Shown piece by piece: positions 1 to 10,539 of a stretch of 40,702 nucleotides of DNA (the first letter of the stretch is position 1; each line of letters begins with the position of its first letter). Origin of the DNA: an uncultured Bacteroidales bacterium (GTDB lineage Bacteria > Bacteroidota > Bacteroidia > Bacteroidales > Paludibacteraceae); assembly GCA_903927945.1 (NCBI GenBank), contig CAIYOZ010000088.1, positions 1 through 40,702 on the forward strand, given 5' to 3'. The notes beneath the pieces are model-generated. The model did no database searches. It saw nothing but the letters and a program-made list of their open reading frames with translations, and had not been told where the DNA came from. Position numbers and translations under genes: made by a program.

Positions 1-1656
1 AAGTCAGGTGAATCTCCTAAAGATTATTTAATACTTCCTTATGTGAATCAACACAGGTGGGGGTCTCAGGAACGTCCTGATTCAAATGGTGATTCAAATT
101 TTCTGCTTCCTTTGCCCAATCCGGGGGAAGTTGAGATACAAGTTATTGCAGTAAAGGCTGAGCAGAACAATTGGATGGGGACTTCAAACCGTGAACTTCT
201 CATGGCAGGTAAGTTTATGCCCGATTCCGGTTTACATTCAAATGAACTCAAGGTGGTCATTACAAAACGAAAAATGCCCAAGTCATTAGATAACGGACAT
301 ATATTTGGTGTACAATGGGAATCGTGGTTCATTCCTGATCCCGGTTCATGGTGTACATCTGAAGCTGTACCTATTGTTGGTTTTTATGACTCATACAACG
401 AAGATGTTATTCGCCAGCATATACTCTGGTTTATGGATTTAGGTGTAAATTTTATTGTACCCGATTGGTCTAATCATCTTTGGGGGAAGAAGCATTGGAA
501 TGAAGCTGAGGATGGAGCCCGTGCTATTGTTCATGCCACAACTGTATTTCTGGAAGTTCTTGCAAAAATGCGCGATGAAGGAATTGATGTTCCGAAGGTT
601 GCTCTCATGCCCGGAATAAGTAATGGACCTCCAACAACGATGGTTGCAATGAATGAACAATTGGATTGGATTTATCAGAATTATGTATTGAATCCCAGAT
701 TTAAAGGACTATTTCAGAACTACGAAGGGAAACCTTTAATGATTATTTTGGATACAGGAGCACTTGGCAGCAAAGAAGGCACTGCAGCTTCAGCTTTCAG
801 TGTGCCATTTTTCAAACTATCTCTTGGTTTAACAGAACAAGAACTTGATGCCTTTCGCAATACTCAGGTACCGATTGATGATACACATTTTACCAATCGG
901 TTCGTGTCGTCTCAAAATCAATTAACACTGCATCATAAATTAGGATATTGGTCGTGGATGGACGGGCAATTAGAACCTCTGGTAACTTATTTGGACGGAA
1001 AACCGGAGGCAATTACAGTTACTCCAGCTTTCTTTGGACCTTTTGGATGGACTGCACCCGATGCATTTGGCAGAAGAGGCGGAACGACCTACCTTGAATC
1101 ATTCAAATGTGCGCTTAAATCAAAGCCACGTGTAATATTTTTGCACCAATTTAATGAATTCGTTGGACAGGCTGAAGGTCATGGTGTTGGTGAAAATAAT
1201 AATATTTATTTGGACGAAAACAGTATCGAATTAAGTGATGACATTGAACCTGTTTCAATGACTGCCTCTGGCTATCGCGATAGTATTGGCGGCTGGGGAT
1301 TCTACTACCTAAATATGACTCGTGCACTCATGGATATTTTCAATAAGAAGGATCAAAACAGCACCCTTTTAGCTGCTTATATTTCCAAAATATCTGATCA
1401 ATCCATCAAACTTCAATGGTCTGTAGTTGGTGAAATGCCAAAAAGTTTTGAAGTCGCGATTGATAATAAACCTTTTCTTAAAAATGTTACAGGTATGACC
1501 ATTGATATTCCCGTTAAGGGGATTTCTAAAGGGATTCATACTATAACAATTTCTGCAAATAATGTGCATACGCATTATGATCTCTCCAAAACAGAGTTTG
1601 ATGAAATAGCAGAAAAACCTTTGCCTGTTAAAGTAGTCCTGAGAATTAAAATCTAA
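1..1656 (+). CDS. Partial CDS (5' end outside window): glycoside hydrolase family 71/99-like protein
   Basis: The track starts at a GTG (43), but the frame is open back to base 1 (KSGESPKDYLILPYVNQHRW...), so the gene is probably truncated by the window edge. The motif VGFYDSYNEDVIRQHILWFMDLGVNFIVPDWSNH resembles GH71/GH99-type barrels. The Ig-like tail is inferred. Confidence 0.5.
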   Translation, partial: KSGESPKDYLILPYVNQHRWGSQERPDSNGDSNFLLPLPNPGEVEIQVIAVKAEQNNWMGTSNRELLMAGKFMPDSGLHSNELKVVITKRKMPKSLDNGHIFGVQWESWFIPDPGSWCTSEAVPIVGFYDSYNEDVIRQHILWFMDLGVNFIVPDWSNHLWGKKHWNEAEDGARAIVHATTVFLEVLAKMRDEGIDVPKVALMPGISNGPPTTMVAMNEQLDWIYQNYVLNPRFKGLFQNYEGKPLMIILDTGALGSKEGTAASAFSVPFFKLSLGLTEQELDAFRNTQVPIDDTHFTNRFVSSQNQLTLHHKLGYWSWMDGQLEPLVTYLDGKPEAITVTPAFFGPFGWTAPDAFGRRGGTTYLESFKCALKSKPRVIFLHQFNEFVGQAEGHGVGENNNIYLDENSIELSDDIEPVSMTASGYRDSIGGWGFYYLNMTRALMDIFNKKDQNSTLLAAYISKISDQSIKLQWSVVGEMPKSFEVAIDNKPFLKNVTGMTIDIPVKGISKGIHTITISANNVHTHYDLSKTEFDEIAEKPLPVKVVLRIKI

Positions 1657-1743
1657 AACATCTAATTTAATAAAATATTGGATAATTTCAAGTCTGATTG
1701 TAAGTTTTTAAAATTAATCAATAAAATAAAAATATCAATCGTA

Positions 1744-3075
1744 ATGAAAAAAGTTATAACAATTTTACTTCTAATAATAGCCCAATTCGGTGTTTACTCC
1801 CAAAATCCAATTTGTCCGACTGGTGTTTATATTCCTGATCCTTCAGCTCACGTTTGGAAAGATGGCAAACTGTATGTGTATGGTTCGTTGGATGAAAGTA
1901 CGAAATATTATTGTTCACATAAACATCATGTATTATCAACATCCGATATGAAGACCTGGGAATTGACTGAAAACTCGTTTGCCTCAAAAGGTGAAGGTGA
2001 TCAAGTTTCTTACACCGATGATTTTTTGTATGCGCCTGATGTTCAATATAAAAAAGGGACATATTATCTATATTACTGTCTTTCGAGTGCAAGAAATAAC
2101 GAAGGTGTGGCTACATCCACTTCTCCAACAGGACCTTTTGTAAATGGGAAGGTGCTTTATACGAAAGGCATAAACGAAATTGATCCCTGTGTCTTTATGG
2201 ATACCGATGGTCAGGCATATTATATTTGGGGACAGTTTACTGCAAAAGTTGCAAAGTTGAAACCTAATATGACTGAGATTGATACAACAACTATAAAAGA
2301 TAGGGTTGTAACAGAAAGCGAACACCACTTTCATGAAGGCGGATACATGGTAAAACGAAAAGGGATTTACTATTTTGTATATGCAGCCTTAGACAAAACC
2401 GGTTCGGCCAACTGTATTAGTTATTCTACCGCTAAATCACCCTTTGGACCGTTTAAATATGGTGGCATTATTATTTCGAATGAACATTGTAACCCTGGAA
2501 ACTGGAATAATCATGGTTCGTTGGTTGAGTTCAAAGGACAGTGGTATGTGTTTTATCACCGCTCAACACATGGTACCCCTTTTATGCGCCGTGCTTGCGT
2601 AGAGCCAATATATTTTAATAAAGATGGCAGCATAAACGAAGTGGAGATGACATCTCAAGGGGCGGGAAGTCCTTTAAGTGCCTTTGAAAAAATTGAAGCA
2701 GAAAGGGCTTGTTTATTACTTGGAAATGTTCGGATTGAAGCCTTTGACAAGGATCATGAAAAACTTACTATGATAAATAACGGAGACAAAGCTTGTTATA
2801 AATATATAGACTTTGGGAATGGTGTTGACAGTGTAACAATAAGTATTGCAACAAAACAAAAACCGGGTGTAGTTAGATTCAATATCGGTGTGTTTGAAAA
2901 ACAAACAGTAGCCGAAGTCACTATTCCGGGCAATGAAGATGGAAAAACATGGCAGACGATTACCGCGAAAGCCAAGGGCATAAAAGGAATTCATGCAGTT
3001 TGGCTACAGTTTGAAGGCGAAGGTACTGATTTGTATGATTTGTATTGGTTTAAGTTTTCAAAACGGACTGATTGA
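1744..3075 (+). CDS. GH43-like arabinosidase/xylosidase with C-terminal CBM6-like region
   Basis: The start was moved from 1678 to ATG 1744, giving a signal peptide MKKVITILLLIIAQFGVYSQ. GH43-type text: YIPDPSAHVWKDGKLYVYGSLDE, DDFLYAPDVQYKKGTYYLYYC, EIDPCVFMDTDGQAYYIWG, HFHEGGYMVKRKGIYYFVYA. Confidence 0.85.
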   Translation: MKKVITILLLIIAQFGVYSQNPICPTGVYIPDPSAHVWKDGKLYVYGSLDESTKYYCSHKHHVLSTSDMKTWELTENSFASKGEGDQVSYTDDFLYAPDVQYKKGTYYLYYCLSSARNNEGVATSTSPTGPFVNGKVLYTKGINEIDPCVFMDTDGQAYYIWGQFTAKVAKLKPNMTEIDTTTIKDRVVTESEHHFHEGGYMVKRKGIYYFVYAALDKTGSANCISYSTAKSPFGPFKYGGIIISNEHCNPGNWNNHGSLVEFKGQWYVFYHRSTHGTPFMRRACVEPIYFNKDGSINEVEMTSQGAGSPLSAFEKIEAERACLLLGNVRIEAFDKDHEKLTMINNGDKACYKYIDFGNGVDSVTISIATKQKPGVVRFNIGVFEKQTVAEVTIPGNEDGKTWQTITAKAKGIKGIHAVWLQFEGEGTDLYDLYWFKFSKRTD

Positions 3076-3127
3076 TATAGTTGAATCCTTATGTCATTTG
3101 CTGGCTATCGAGAAAAATAAAAAAAAT

Positions 3128-6100
3128 ATGTCTAAATTTAAAGTCCTGACCATCTGGTCGCTAATACTTTCTGGAGTATTTTTTGGTTTGTCCGCAGCCC
3201 TTCAACACAGCCAAGCAAAAGTTGTTAAGGATGATGGCAATAAAGTGAATGAGGTTGAATTCCCCTTGAATAAAGAAGTTAAATCTGAGAATGATGTTTT
3301 ACAAAGAGGTTTTCTCAATCCTCCCGATTCATCACGTCCCGGTGTTTATTGGTATTTTATGGATGGTAATATCTCCAAGAAAGCTGTTACTGCCGATTTG
3401 GAATCGATGAAGAAAGTGGGCATTGGTCATGTTCTTTTTCTGGAAGTAAATGTTGGAATTCCTCGTGGGAAAGTTGATTTCATGAGCGAAGAATGGATGA
3501 ATTTGTTTACACATATTGTACGCGAAGCCGAACGCCTGGGTATTGTTATTTCGTTAGGTGTTGGTCCGGGTTGGACTGGAAGTGGTGGTCCCTGGGTTTC
3601 GGGAGCTCAGTCAATGAAACATTTAGTCTGTAGTACAATCAAAGTATCCGGTATTGAAAACGGGAGAATAATTCTACGCAAAGCTACAACAATGAATCCA
3701 TACTTTGGAGAAGGATCATTTACACCGGAACTTAAACAACGATGGTTAGACTATTATGAAGATGTAGCAGTATTGGCTTTCCCAACTCCAACTGCTGATT
3801 TCAAAATTAGTGATATTACTGAGAAAGCCTTGTATTATCGTGATCCATATTCTTCTATGCCGGGGGTGAAGGCCTTTATTCCATCTTTTGCGGACTATAT
3901 AGAACCACTTCAAGGAGCAGTAATTTCGCACGATAAAATCATAGATCTTACCCAATTTTTGAAGTCGGACAGTGTCTTGGATTGGAAAGTACCTCCAGGA
4001 AATTGGACGATTATGCGCTTTGGAAGCAGAAATAACGGTGCGGTTACCCGCCCTGCCCCACTTCCCGGTGTGGGATTTGAAGCTGACAAATTTGATACTA
4101 CCGCAATTAGCGCTCATTTAGCAAATTTTACAGGTAAGTTGCTTAAACGAATTGGTATGCCAGATAAAAATCAACAAGGAGGTTTAAAAATGCTCCACAT
4201 GGATAGTTGGGAAATGGGTGCACAAAACTGGACAGCGAAATTAAGAGAAGAATTCACTAAACGACGTGGATATGATCCGTTACCATTTTATCCGGTTTAT
4301 GCCGGACTAGTGGTTGAGAGTTTGGAAAAGAGTGAACGCTTTTTATGGGATTTACGCCAAACCTCTCAGGAACTTGTTATCGAAAATAATGCGATATATA
4401 TAAAAAAGTACGGTCAAAAATATAATCTGGGCATTTCGATCGAACCTTACGATTTGAACCCAACAGCCGATATGGAACTGGGGGCAGTTGCCGATGTCCC
4501 AATGGGTGAATTCTGGAGTAAAGATTTTGGATTCAACTCTTCATTCAGTTGTATTGAGGCGGCTTCCATAGCTCACATTGAAGGAAAAAAAGTGGTTGCA
4601 GCTGAAGCATTTACAGCTTATCTTGATGCATGGAAACAATATCCAGGTTCAATGAAAAATCAAGGTGATTGGGCTTTTGCTACAGGGATTAATAAATTTA
4701 TGTTTCACACTTATCAGCATCAGTCCTTACCCGAAAACCTGAAACCGGGGATGACCATGGGACCTTATGGCGTACATCATGACCGAAACCAGACTTGGTG
4801 GTCGATGGTCGATGGATATCATAAGTATGTGGCTCGTTGCCAATACATGTTGCAACAAGGAAAGCCCGTTGCAGACATTCTTTATTTGACTCCTGAGGGA
4901 GCACCTCAGGTATTTCGTGCACCAGCATCAGCTCTTACGAGCGCTGATGATTTAACTAATTCACTCTCATTTTCAGTAAAAGAAGAGATAATTCCAGGAC
5001 AATCGAAACAAGATATTCTTCCCGACCACAAAGGATATAATTTTGATGGTTGTTCGTCATCTCAAATATTAAAAGCAACAGTGAGTAAAGGAAAAATAAT
5101 TTTCCCGTCGGGAGCAAGTTATTGTTTGTTGGTTTTGCCTAAAACTGAAACCATGACTCCAGCCTTACTAACCAAAATTGAATCGTTAGTAAAAGCTGGT
5201 GCTACAGTAATTGGCAACCCACCACGAAAATCGCCAAGTTTAGTAAATTATCCTGTATGCGATATACAAGTTGGGGAGAAAGCTAAAATGATGTGGGGAG
5301 AATTAACTGCCCCGGAGGAAATTTCAAAACGCGTGCTGGGTAAAGGTAAAATCTATTGGGGAGGAGCTTTCTCACAAATGAAGTGTCCTGAACTATACCC
5401 GGATTATTACAGTACTGCGAGCTTACTTAGGAAAATGGGAATTCAGGAAGATTTTATGTCAACAGGTCCGATAAGATATACTCATAAATTGATTGATTCT
5501 GACGATGTTTATTTCGTTTCGAATAAAACTAATTTCAGCATAAATACTAACTGTTTATTCAGGGTGAAAAAAGGCACACCGCAATTATGGTCACCAATGA
5601 CAGGAGAAATTCGTCAGCTATCAGATTATATAGTACTAAATGGTCAAATTCAAATTCCTTTACAATTTGAGCCTTACGAAAGCTATTTTATTGTATTCAA
5701 TAAAAAGGGTAAAGTTAGAACAGTACAGAATTCGATAAATACAAACTTTTCCGAACCGCTTGTTATCTCTGAAATTAGTACTCCATGGGAGGTGTCTTTT
5801 GATCCAAAATGGGGTGGACCTGCGAATATCACATTTGACAAACTCGCAGACTGGACATCCAGAGCAGAAGAAGGTATAAAGTATTATTCAGGAATAGCAA
5901 TCTATCATACTATGATTGAACTCTCAAAAAAAACCGTTACTGATAAAAAATCTGATATTTTTATCGACTTGGGTGAAGTATACAATATGGCAAGAGTACT
6001 GGTGAACGGCAAAGATCTGGGTGTAGTTTGGACAGCTCCTTTCCGTTTGAAAATCTCAGATGCTGTAGTCGTTGGTGAAAACAACATCGAAATTGAAGTG

Positions 6101-6310
6101 GCAAACCTATGGCCAAACAGGTTGATTGGTGACGAACAAAAACCGGATGATGGAATTGTGAATGGACAATGGCCTGAATGGTTACAAAAAGGTACACCTC
6201 GTACTTCAGGGAGGTTTACATTTACAACGTTTAAGCATTATAACAAAGACTCAAAATTATTGAAATCGGGATTAATGGGTCCAGTGAAAATACTAACTAT
6301 CAAAAAATAA
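3128..6310 (+). CDS. GH106-like alpha-L-rhamnosidase
   Basis: The ORF extends to 2993, but ATG 3128 gives a signal sequence (MSKFKVLTIWSLILSGVFFGLSAALQHSQA) and avoids overlap with the GH43 gene. RPGVYWYFMDGNISKKAVTADLESMKKVGIGHVLFLEVNVG, LHMDSWEMGAQNWT and a C-terminal GH2-like sugar-binding region are typical of large rhamnosidases. Confidence 0.8.
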   Translation: MSKFKVLTIWSLILSGVFFGLSAALQHSQAKVVKDDGNKVNEVEFPLNKEVKSENDVLQRGFLNPPDSSRPGVYWYFMDGNISKKAVTADLESMKKVGIGHVLFLEVNVGIPRGKVDFMSEEWMNLFTHIVREAERLGIVISLGVGPGWTGSGGPWVSGAQSMKHLVCSTIKVSGIENGRIILRKATTMNPYFGEGSFTPELKQRWLDYYEDVAVLAFPTPTADFKISDITEKALYYRDPYSSMPGVKAFIPSFADYIEPLQGAVISHDKIIDLTQFLKSDSVLDWKVPPGNWTIMRFGSRNNGAVTRPAPLPGVGFEADKFDTTAISAHLANFTGKLLKRIGMPDKNQQGGLKMLHMDSWEMGAQNWTAKLREEFTKRRGYDPLPFYPVYAGLVVESLEKSERFLWDLRQTSQELVIENNAIYIKKYGQKYNLGISIEPYDLNPTADMELGAVADVPMGEFWSKDFGFNSSFSCIEAASIAHIEGKKVVAAEAFTAYLDAWKQYPGSMKNQGDWAFATGINKFMFHTYQHQSLPENLKPGMTMGPYGVHHDRNQTWWSMVDGYHKYVARCQYMLQQGKPVADILYLTPEGAPQVFRAPASALTSADDLTNSLSFSVKEEIIPGQSKQDILPDHKGYNFDGCSSSQILKATVSKGKIIFPSGASYCLLVLPKTETMTPALLTKIESLVKAGATVIGNPPRKSPSLVNYPVCDIQVGEKAKMMWGELTAPEEISKRVLGKGKIYWGGAFSQMKCPELYPDYYSTASLLRKMGIQEDFMSTGPIRYTHKLIDSDDVYFVSNKTNFSINTNCLFRVKKGTPQLWSPMTGEIRQLSDYIVLNGQIQIPLQFEPYESYFIVFNKKGKVRTVQNSINTNFSEPLVISEISTPWEVSFDPKWGGPANITFDKLADWTSRAEEGIKYYSGIAIYHTMIELSKKTVTDKKSDIFIDLGEVYNMARVLVNGKDLGVVWTAPFRLKISDAVVVGENNIEIEVANLWPNRLIGDEQKPDDGIVNGQWPEWLQKGTPRTSGRFTFTTFKHYNKDSKLLKSGLMGPVKILTIKK

Positions 6311-6315
6311 TTATA

Positions 6316-7731
6316 TTGAAAACAAAAGTTGGATTATTTGGAATAGGTCTTGATACCTATTGGGCTCAATTTGATGGGTTGCTTAATAATTTAATGTCAT
6401 ATCAAAATCAAATTAAAGATAAAATAGGAAAATTTGGTGTAGAAGTGGTGGATGTAGGAATGATTGACAATCCTGTTAAAGCACGTGAAGCTGCTGATTT
6501 TCTGAAAGCGAAGGATGTAGAAATTGTTTTTTTATATGTTTCAACGTATGCCCTATCATCAACCGTTTTGCCGATGGCGCAAAAACTGAAAGTGTCGGTA
6601 ATCATACTGAACCTTCAGCCAGTTGCCGAACTCGATTATGATGCTTTTAATAAATTGGTCGATAGAGGAAGAATGACAGGGCTTTGGTTGGAACATTGCC
6701 AAGCCTGTTCGGTACCCGAAATTGCCAGTGTGTTTAACCGTTCAGGTATTCAGTATGATTTTGTAACCGGATATCTTCAGGACGAGGAAGCCTGGAGCGA
6801 GATTGAAGCATGGACAGAGGCGGCTCATGTGGCAGCAGCTATGCGTAACAATCGAATGGGTATTTTGGGACATTATTACGGTGGTATGCTTGATGTGTAC
6901 ACCGATGTAACAAAACAATCGGCTGTGTTCGGAACTCATTTTGAAATACTTGAAATGTGCGAACTAAAAAAATACCGTGACGAAGCGACTGAAGCCGAAG
7001 TGCAATTTAAAATTCAGGAGTTAAATAGCTCTTTTGATGTAGCGCCCGAATGTGAAATGTATGAAATTGAACGTGCTGCAAAAACCTCGGTGGCATTGGA
7101 TAAATTAATTGAAAATCATAACCTGGGTTCAATGGCTTATTATTACGAGGGTGAATTGGGCAACGACTATGAAAATATTGTAACCTCGGTGATTGCGGGT
7201 AACACCTTGCTGACAGGGCGGAATATTCCCGTTGCCGGTGAATGTGAAGTGAAAAATGCCCAAGCAATGAAAATCATGGCTGAATTTGGTGCCGGTGGTT
7301 CTTTTTCTGAATTCTACCTGATGGATTACAACAATGATGTGGTGATGCTCGGACACGATGGGCCGGCTCACTTTACCATTGCCCAGGGTCGTGTAAGGTT
7401 AGTGCCATTGCCTATCTATCATGGAAAACCCGGAAAAGGTTTGTCCATCCAAATGAGCGTGAAGCATGGACCGGTGACTTTGCTTTCGGTAGTTGAAGGC
7501 AAGGATGGCTTGTTTCTGCTGGTTGCTCAAGGCGAATCAGTTTCTGGTCATGTTCTCGAAATAGGTAATACCAATAGTCGATACCGTTTTTCGATTGGTG
7601 CAAAACGCTTTATGAACGAATGGTCGAAACAAGGACCGGCACACCATTGTGCTATTGGTGTTGGCCATATAGGAGATAAGATTGAGAAACTGGCATTTTT
7701 ACTGAACATACCGGTGAAAGTAATTTGCTAA
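6316..7731 (+). CDS. L-fucose/L-arabinose isomerase-fold protein (AraA-like paralog)
   Basis: 471 aa. TTG start with no nearby ATG. Conserved GECEVKNAQAMKIMAEFGAGGSFSEFYLMDYNNDVVMLGHDGPAHF and QGPAHHCAIGVGHIGDKIEKLA give the expected E/E/H/H pattern. Confidence 0.75.
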   Translation: MKTKVGLFGIGLDTYWAQFDGLLNNLMSYQNQIKDKIGKFGVEVVDVGMIDNPVKAREAADFLKAKDVEIVFLYVSTYALSSTVLPMAQKLKVSVIILNLQPVAELDYDAFNKLVDRGRMTGLWLEHCQACSVPEIASVFNRSGIQYDFVTGYLQDEEAWSEIEAWTEAAHVAAAMRNNRMGILGHYYGGMLDVYTDVTKQSAVFGTHFEILEMCELKKYRDEATEAEVQFKIQELNSSFDVAPECEMYEIERAAKTSVALDKLIENHNLGSMAYYYEGELGNDYENIVTSVIAGNTLLTGRNIPVAGECEVKNAQAMKIMAEFGAGGSFSEFYLMDYNNDVVMLGHDGPAHFTIAQGRVRLVPLPIYHGKPGKGLSIQMSVKHGPVTLLSVVEGKDGLFLLVAQGESVSGHVLEIGNTNSRYRFSIGAKRFMNEWSKQGPAHHCAIGVGHIGDKIEKLAFLLNIPVKVIC

Positions 7732-7786
7732 ACTAAATACAGTCGAATAAATCAAAATTAATGATATGAATCATAGAGAGCAAAAT

Positions 7787-8165
7787 GCATACAAAAATTG
7801 GTGTTTAGCAATTGAGAACAAAAAACATAGTCGGAAGTTACGATACTGAAAAAAGTGTATTGATAGTCTTGTGGTTCAATTTATCAACAGGGAAACGAGT
7901 TAAGTAAACATTCATTTGAGTAAACAGGCTGATCCTTTTACAAGCGTCGTTGTTAATTCATAGAACGATGGACCTTTAGGCGGGTGACTCCATTATGGGT
8001 CCCTTTTATGAAATTGAAACGTCATCGCCGGCAAGCAATCTAAAAGCGAACGAATCGATACATCGTATACTGTGAATGATTTATTTATAGGGAGAAGAAC
8101 CAGCTTTGATTAAAATCCTTCAACAGCTTTTTGGAGTAAAATTGAAGACAAATGAAACAAAATAA
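7787..8165 (+). pseudogene. Decayed remnant of a DUF6786-like protein C-terminus
   Basis: Manual reading across frames gives KIGV*QLRTKNIVGSYDTEKSVL / VNIHLSKQADPFTSVVVNS*NDGPLGG / MGPFYEIETSSPASNLKANESIHRIL / GEEPALIKILQQLFGVKLKTNETK*. The blocks are collinear, with frameshifts and stops between them. The family is recalled from memory as DUF6786. Confidence 0.65.
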
Positions 8166-8250
8166 TTAATCTAAACTTCTAAACTTAAAGTTTATAGACT
8201 TTTACTGGATAAATAAATTAAATTTAAACTATAAGCTTTAAAAAAATAAT

Positions 8251-8835
8251 ATGAGAAATAATTTTAATCCGTGGCATCAGGTAGTGCCTTACACTGAATC
8301 AGATGATGTAGTAAAAGGGATTATCGAGATTCCCAAAGGAACAAAAGCCAAGTATGAACTCGATAAAGAAAGTGGATTACTCCGCCTGGACAGGGTTTTG
8401 TTTTCATCAATGTATTATCCACATAATTATGGCTTTATACCGCAAACCTATTGCGATGATCATGATCCGCTTGATATTTTAATACTTTCACAGACCGAAG
8501 TTGTACCATTATGTATCGTTGAGGCGAAGATAATTGGGGTGATGCGAATGTTGGACAATGGGGAAGCTGATGATAAAATTATAGCTGTGGCATCTGGTGA
8601 TCCAAGTGTAAACCATTACAACGACATTTCAGAACTTCCCCAGTATTTGATTTCGGAAACCATGAGTTTCTTTGAAGATTACACTAAGCTTGAAAATAAA
8701 ACAGTAGTTGTTGATAAGTTTTTTGATAAAGAAATAGCTTTGCTAATCATTGATGAAAGTTACAAACTATACAAAAAACATTATGGAGAGTTACATAAAT
8801 TTTTTTTGGTTGAATATCAAACCAACATAGCATAA
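8251..8835 (+). CDS. ppa: Family I inorganic pyrophosphatase
   Basis: [54 protein letters not shown] is a PPase I signature; 194 aa. Confidence 0.95.
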   Translation: MRNNFNPWHQVVPYTESDDVVKGIIEIPKGTKAKYELDKESGLLRLDRVLFSSMYYPHNYGFIPQTYCDDHDPLDILILSQTEVVPLCIVEAKIIGVMRMLDNGEADDKIIAVASGDPSVNHYNDISELPQYLISETMSFFEDYTKLENKTVVVDKFFDKEIALLIIDESYKLYKKHYGELHKFFLVEYQTNIA

Positions 8836-8886
8836 TTATCAATCCAAATTCAGTTTGAATGCTAATAAGCAGGTGTTAACTATTTA

Positions 8887-8916
8887 ACAAACAAATACAA
8901 ACAAATACAAACAAAT
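8887..8916. repeat. Tandem 10-mer ACAAACAAAT x3 in the fucO leader
   Basis: Three exact copies of ACAAACAAAT, ending 15 nt before the ATG at 8932. Confidence 0.9.
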
Positions 8917-8931
8917 TTACATATCAAATTT

Positions 8932-10089
8932 ATGAGCATTAAAAGAATTATTCTAAATGAGATGTCCTATTTCGGGGCAGGAAGTCGTGCAGTGTTGTCC
9001 GATGAAATTAAGAAACGCGGTTTTAAAAAAGTATTTGTAGTGACAGACAAAGATCTGGTGAAGTTTGGTATTGCCGGCCAGGTAGCTTTAGTACTTTCCA
9101 ATGCAGGAATTCCTTTCCATATTTTCTGTGATGTAAAGCAAAATCCTACTGTCAACCAAGTGAAAGCCGGTGGCAATGAGTTTACCGCTTCGGAAGCCGA
9201 TGTGATAGTAGCTATTGGTGGCGGTTCGTCTATCGATACCGCCAAAGCCATTGGTATCATAGCTGCCAATCCGGAGTTTGCTAATGTAGTTTCGCTTGAA
9301 GGTGTTGCCGATACAAAAAACAAATCAATCCCCATTATTGCATTGCCAACAACTGCCGGAACTGCTGCTGAAGTAACTATTAACTACGTGATTACCGACG
9401 AAGAAAATGTAAAGAAAATGGTGTGTATCGATTCAAATGCCATTCCAATACTTTCTATCGTTGATGCCGAATTAATGGTAAGTATGCCAAAAGGGCTCAC
9501 TGCAGCTACAGGAATGGATGCCCTGACTCATGCCATCGAAGGGTATATTACCAAAGGAGCGTGGGAAATGTCAGATATGTTTGAGTTGAAAGCTATAGAG
9601 ATGATTGCAAAATATTTGCCCGCAGTAGTTGAAAATCCTTCAGATATTGAAGCCCGCGATGGAATGGCAATGGCTCAATACATTGCAGGCATGGGATTTT
9701 CAAATGTTGGGCTCGGATTGGTGCACGGAATGGCACATCCGTTGGGGGCTTATTTTGATATTCCACACGGTATAGCAAATGCGCTTTTGTTGCCAATCGT
9801 AATGAGGTATAATGCTTCATCATCCATAGATAAGTATTCAAATATTGCGATAGCAATGGGCGTTAACATTTATGGATTATCAAAAATCGAAGCATCTCAC
9901 GCAGCGGTCGATGCTGTAAAAGCTTTGGCTGTAAAAGTAGGAATTCCCGAAAGGTTGCGTGACTTGAATGTGACTGAAGATGGTTTGGAGAAACTTGCTT
10001 TATCTGCATTTAATGATATTTGTACTTCAGGAAATCCACGTGTTGCAACATTAGATGAAATTTTAACATTGTATAAAAAAGCATTTTAA
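8932..10089 (+). CDS. fucO: Lactaldehyde reductase / iron-containing alcohol dehydrogenase
   Basis: DVIVAIGGGSSIDTAKAIGI, LPTTAGTAAEVTINYVI, ATGMDALTHAIEGYIT and GLVHGMAHPLGAYFDIPHGIANA are Fe-ADH/FucO motifs. Confidence 0.9.
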   Translation: MSIKRIILNEMSYFGAGSRAVLSDEIKKRGFKKVFVVTDKDLVKFGIAGQVALVLSNAGIPFHIFCDVKQNPTVNQVKAGGNEFTASEADVIVAIGGGSSIDTAKAIGIIAANPEFANVVSLEGVADTKNKSIPIIALPTTAGTAAEVTINYVITDEENVKKMVCIDSNAIPILSIVDAELMVSMPKGLTAATGMDALTHAIEGYITKGAWEMSDMFELKAIEMIAKYLPAVVENPSDIEARDGMAMAQYIAGMGFSNVGLGLVHGMAHPLGAYFDIPHGIANALLLPIVMRYNASSSIDKYSNIAIAMGVNIYGLSKIEASHAAVDAVKALAVKVGIPERLRDLNVTEDGLEKLALSAFNDICTSGNPRVATLDEILTLYKKAF

Positions 10090-10132
10090 AATATTTATTC
10101 ATAAGAATTTAATCAAATAAATAATTTTAACA

Positions 10133-10539
10133 GTGAAAATAGCAATTTGTAATGACCATGCTGGTTTTGACTTAAAATCAAAAATAATTGAATATTTAGA
10201 TTTAAATGGAGAAAATAAAATAATTGATTTTGGGATACATTCTTCGGGAAGTTCAGATTATCCTGATTTTGCACATCCTATGGCAATATCAATTCTACAA
10301 GAAGATTCTGAATTAGGAATTTCAATTTGCACTCGGGTAATGAAATCAGTATGACCTTAAACAAACATAAGGGCATCCGTGCGGTTCTTTGTTGGATGCC
10401 GGAAATCGCAGCATTGGCACGTAAACATAACCATGCTAATTTGCTTTCTCTTCCTGCCCGTTTTACATCTTAATTCTTTAATTCAGAGTTTGAAGGAGGA
10501 AGACATCAGAGAAGAATTGAAAAAATGGATGTCCTTTGA
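10133..10539 (+). pseudogene. rpiB: Broken ribose-5-phosphate isomerase B
   Basis: Frame 1: MKIAICNDHAGFDLKSKIIEYL...ELGISIC. After a 1-nt loss near 10330 the next frame continues SGNEISMTLNKHKGIRAVLCWMPEIAALARKHNHANLLSLPARFTS*, then FFNSEFEGGRHQRRIEKMDVL*. The RpiB order is intact, with at least a frameshift and a stop/deletion. Confidence 0.9.
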
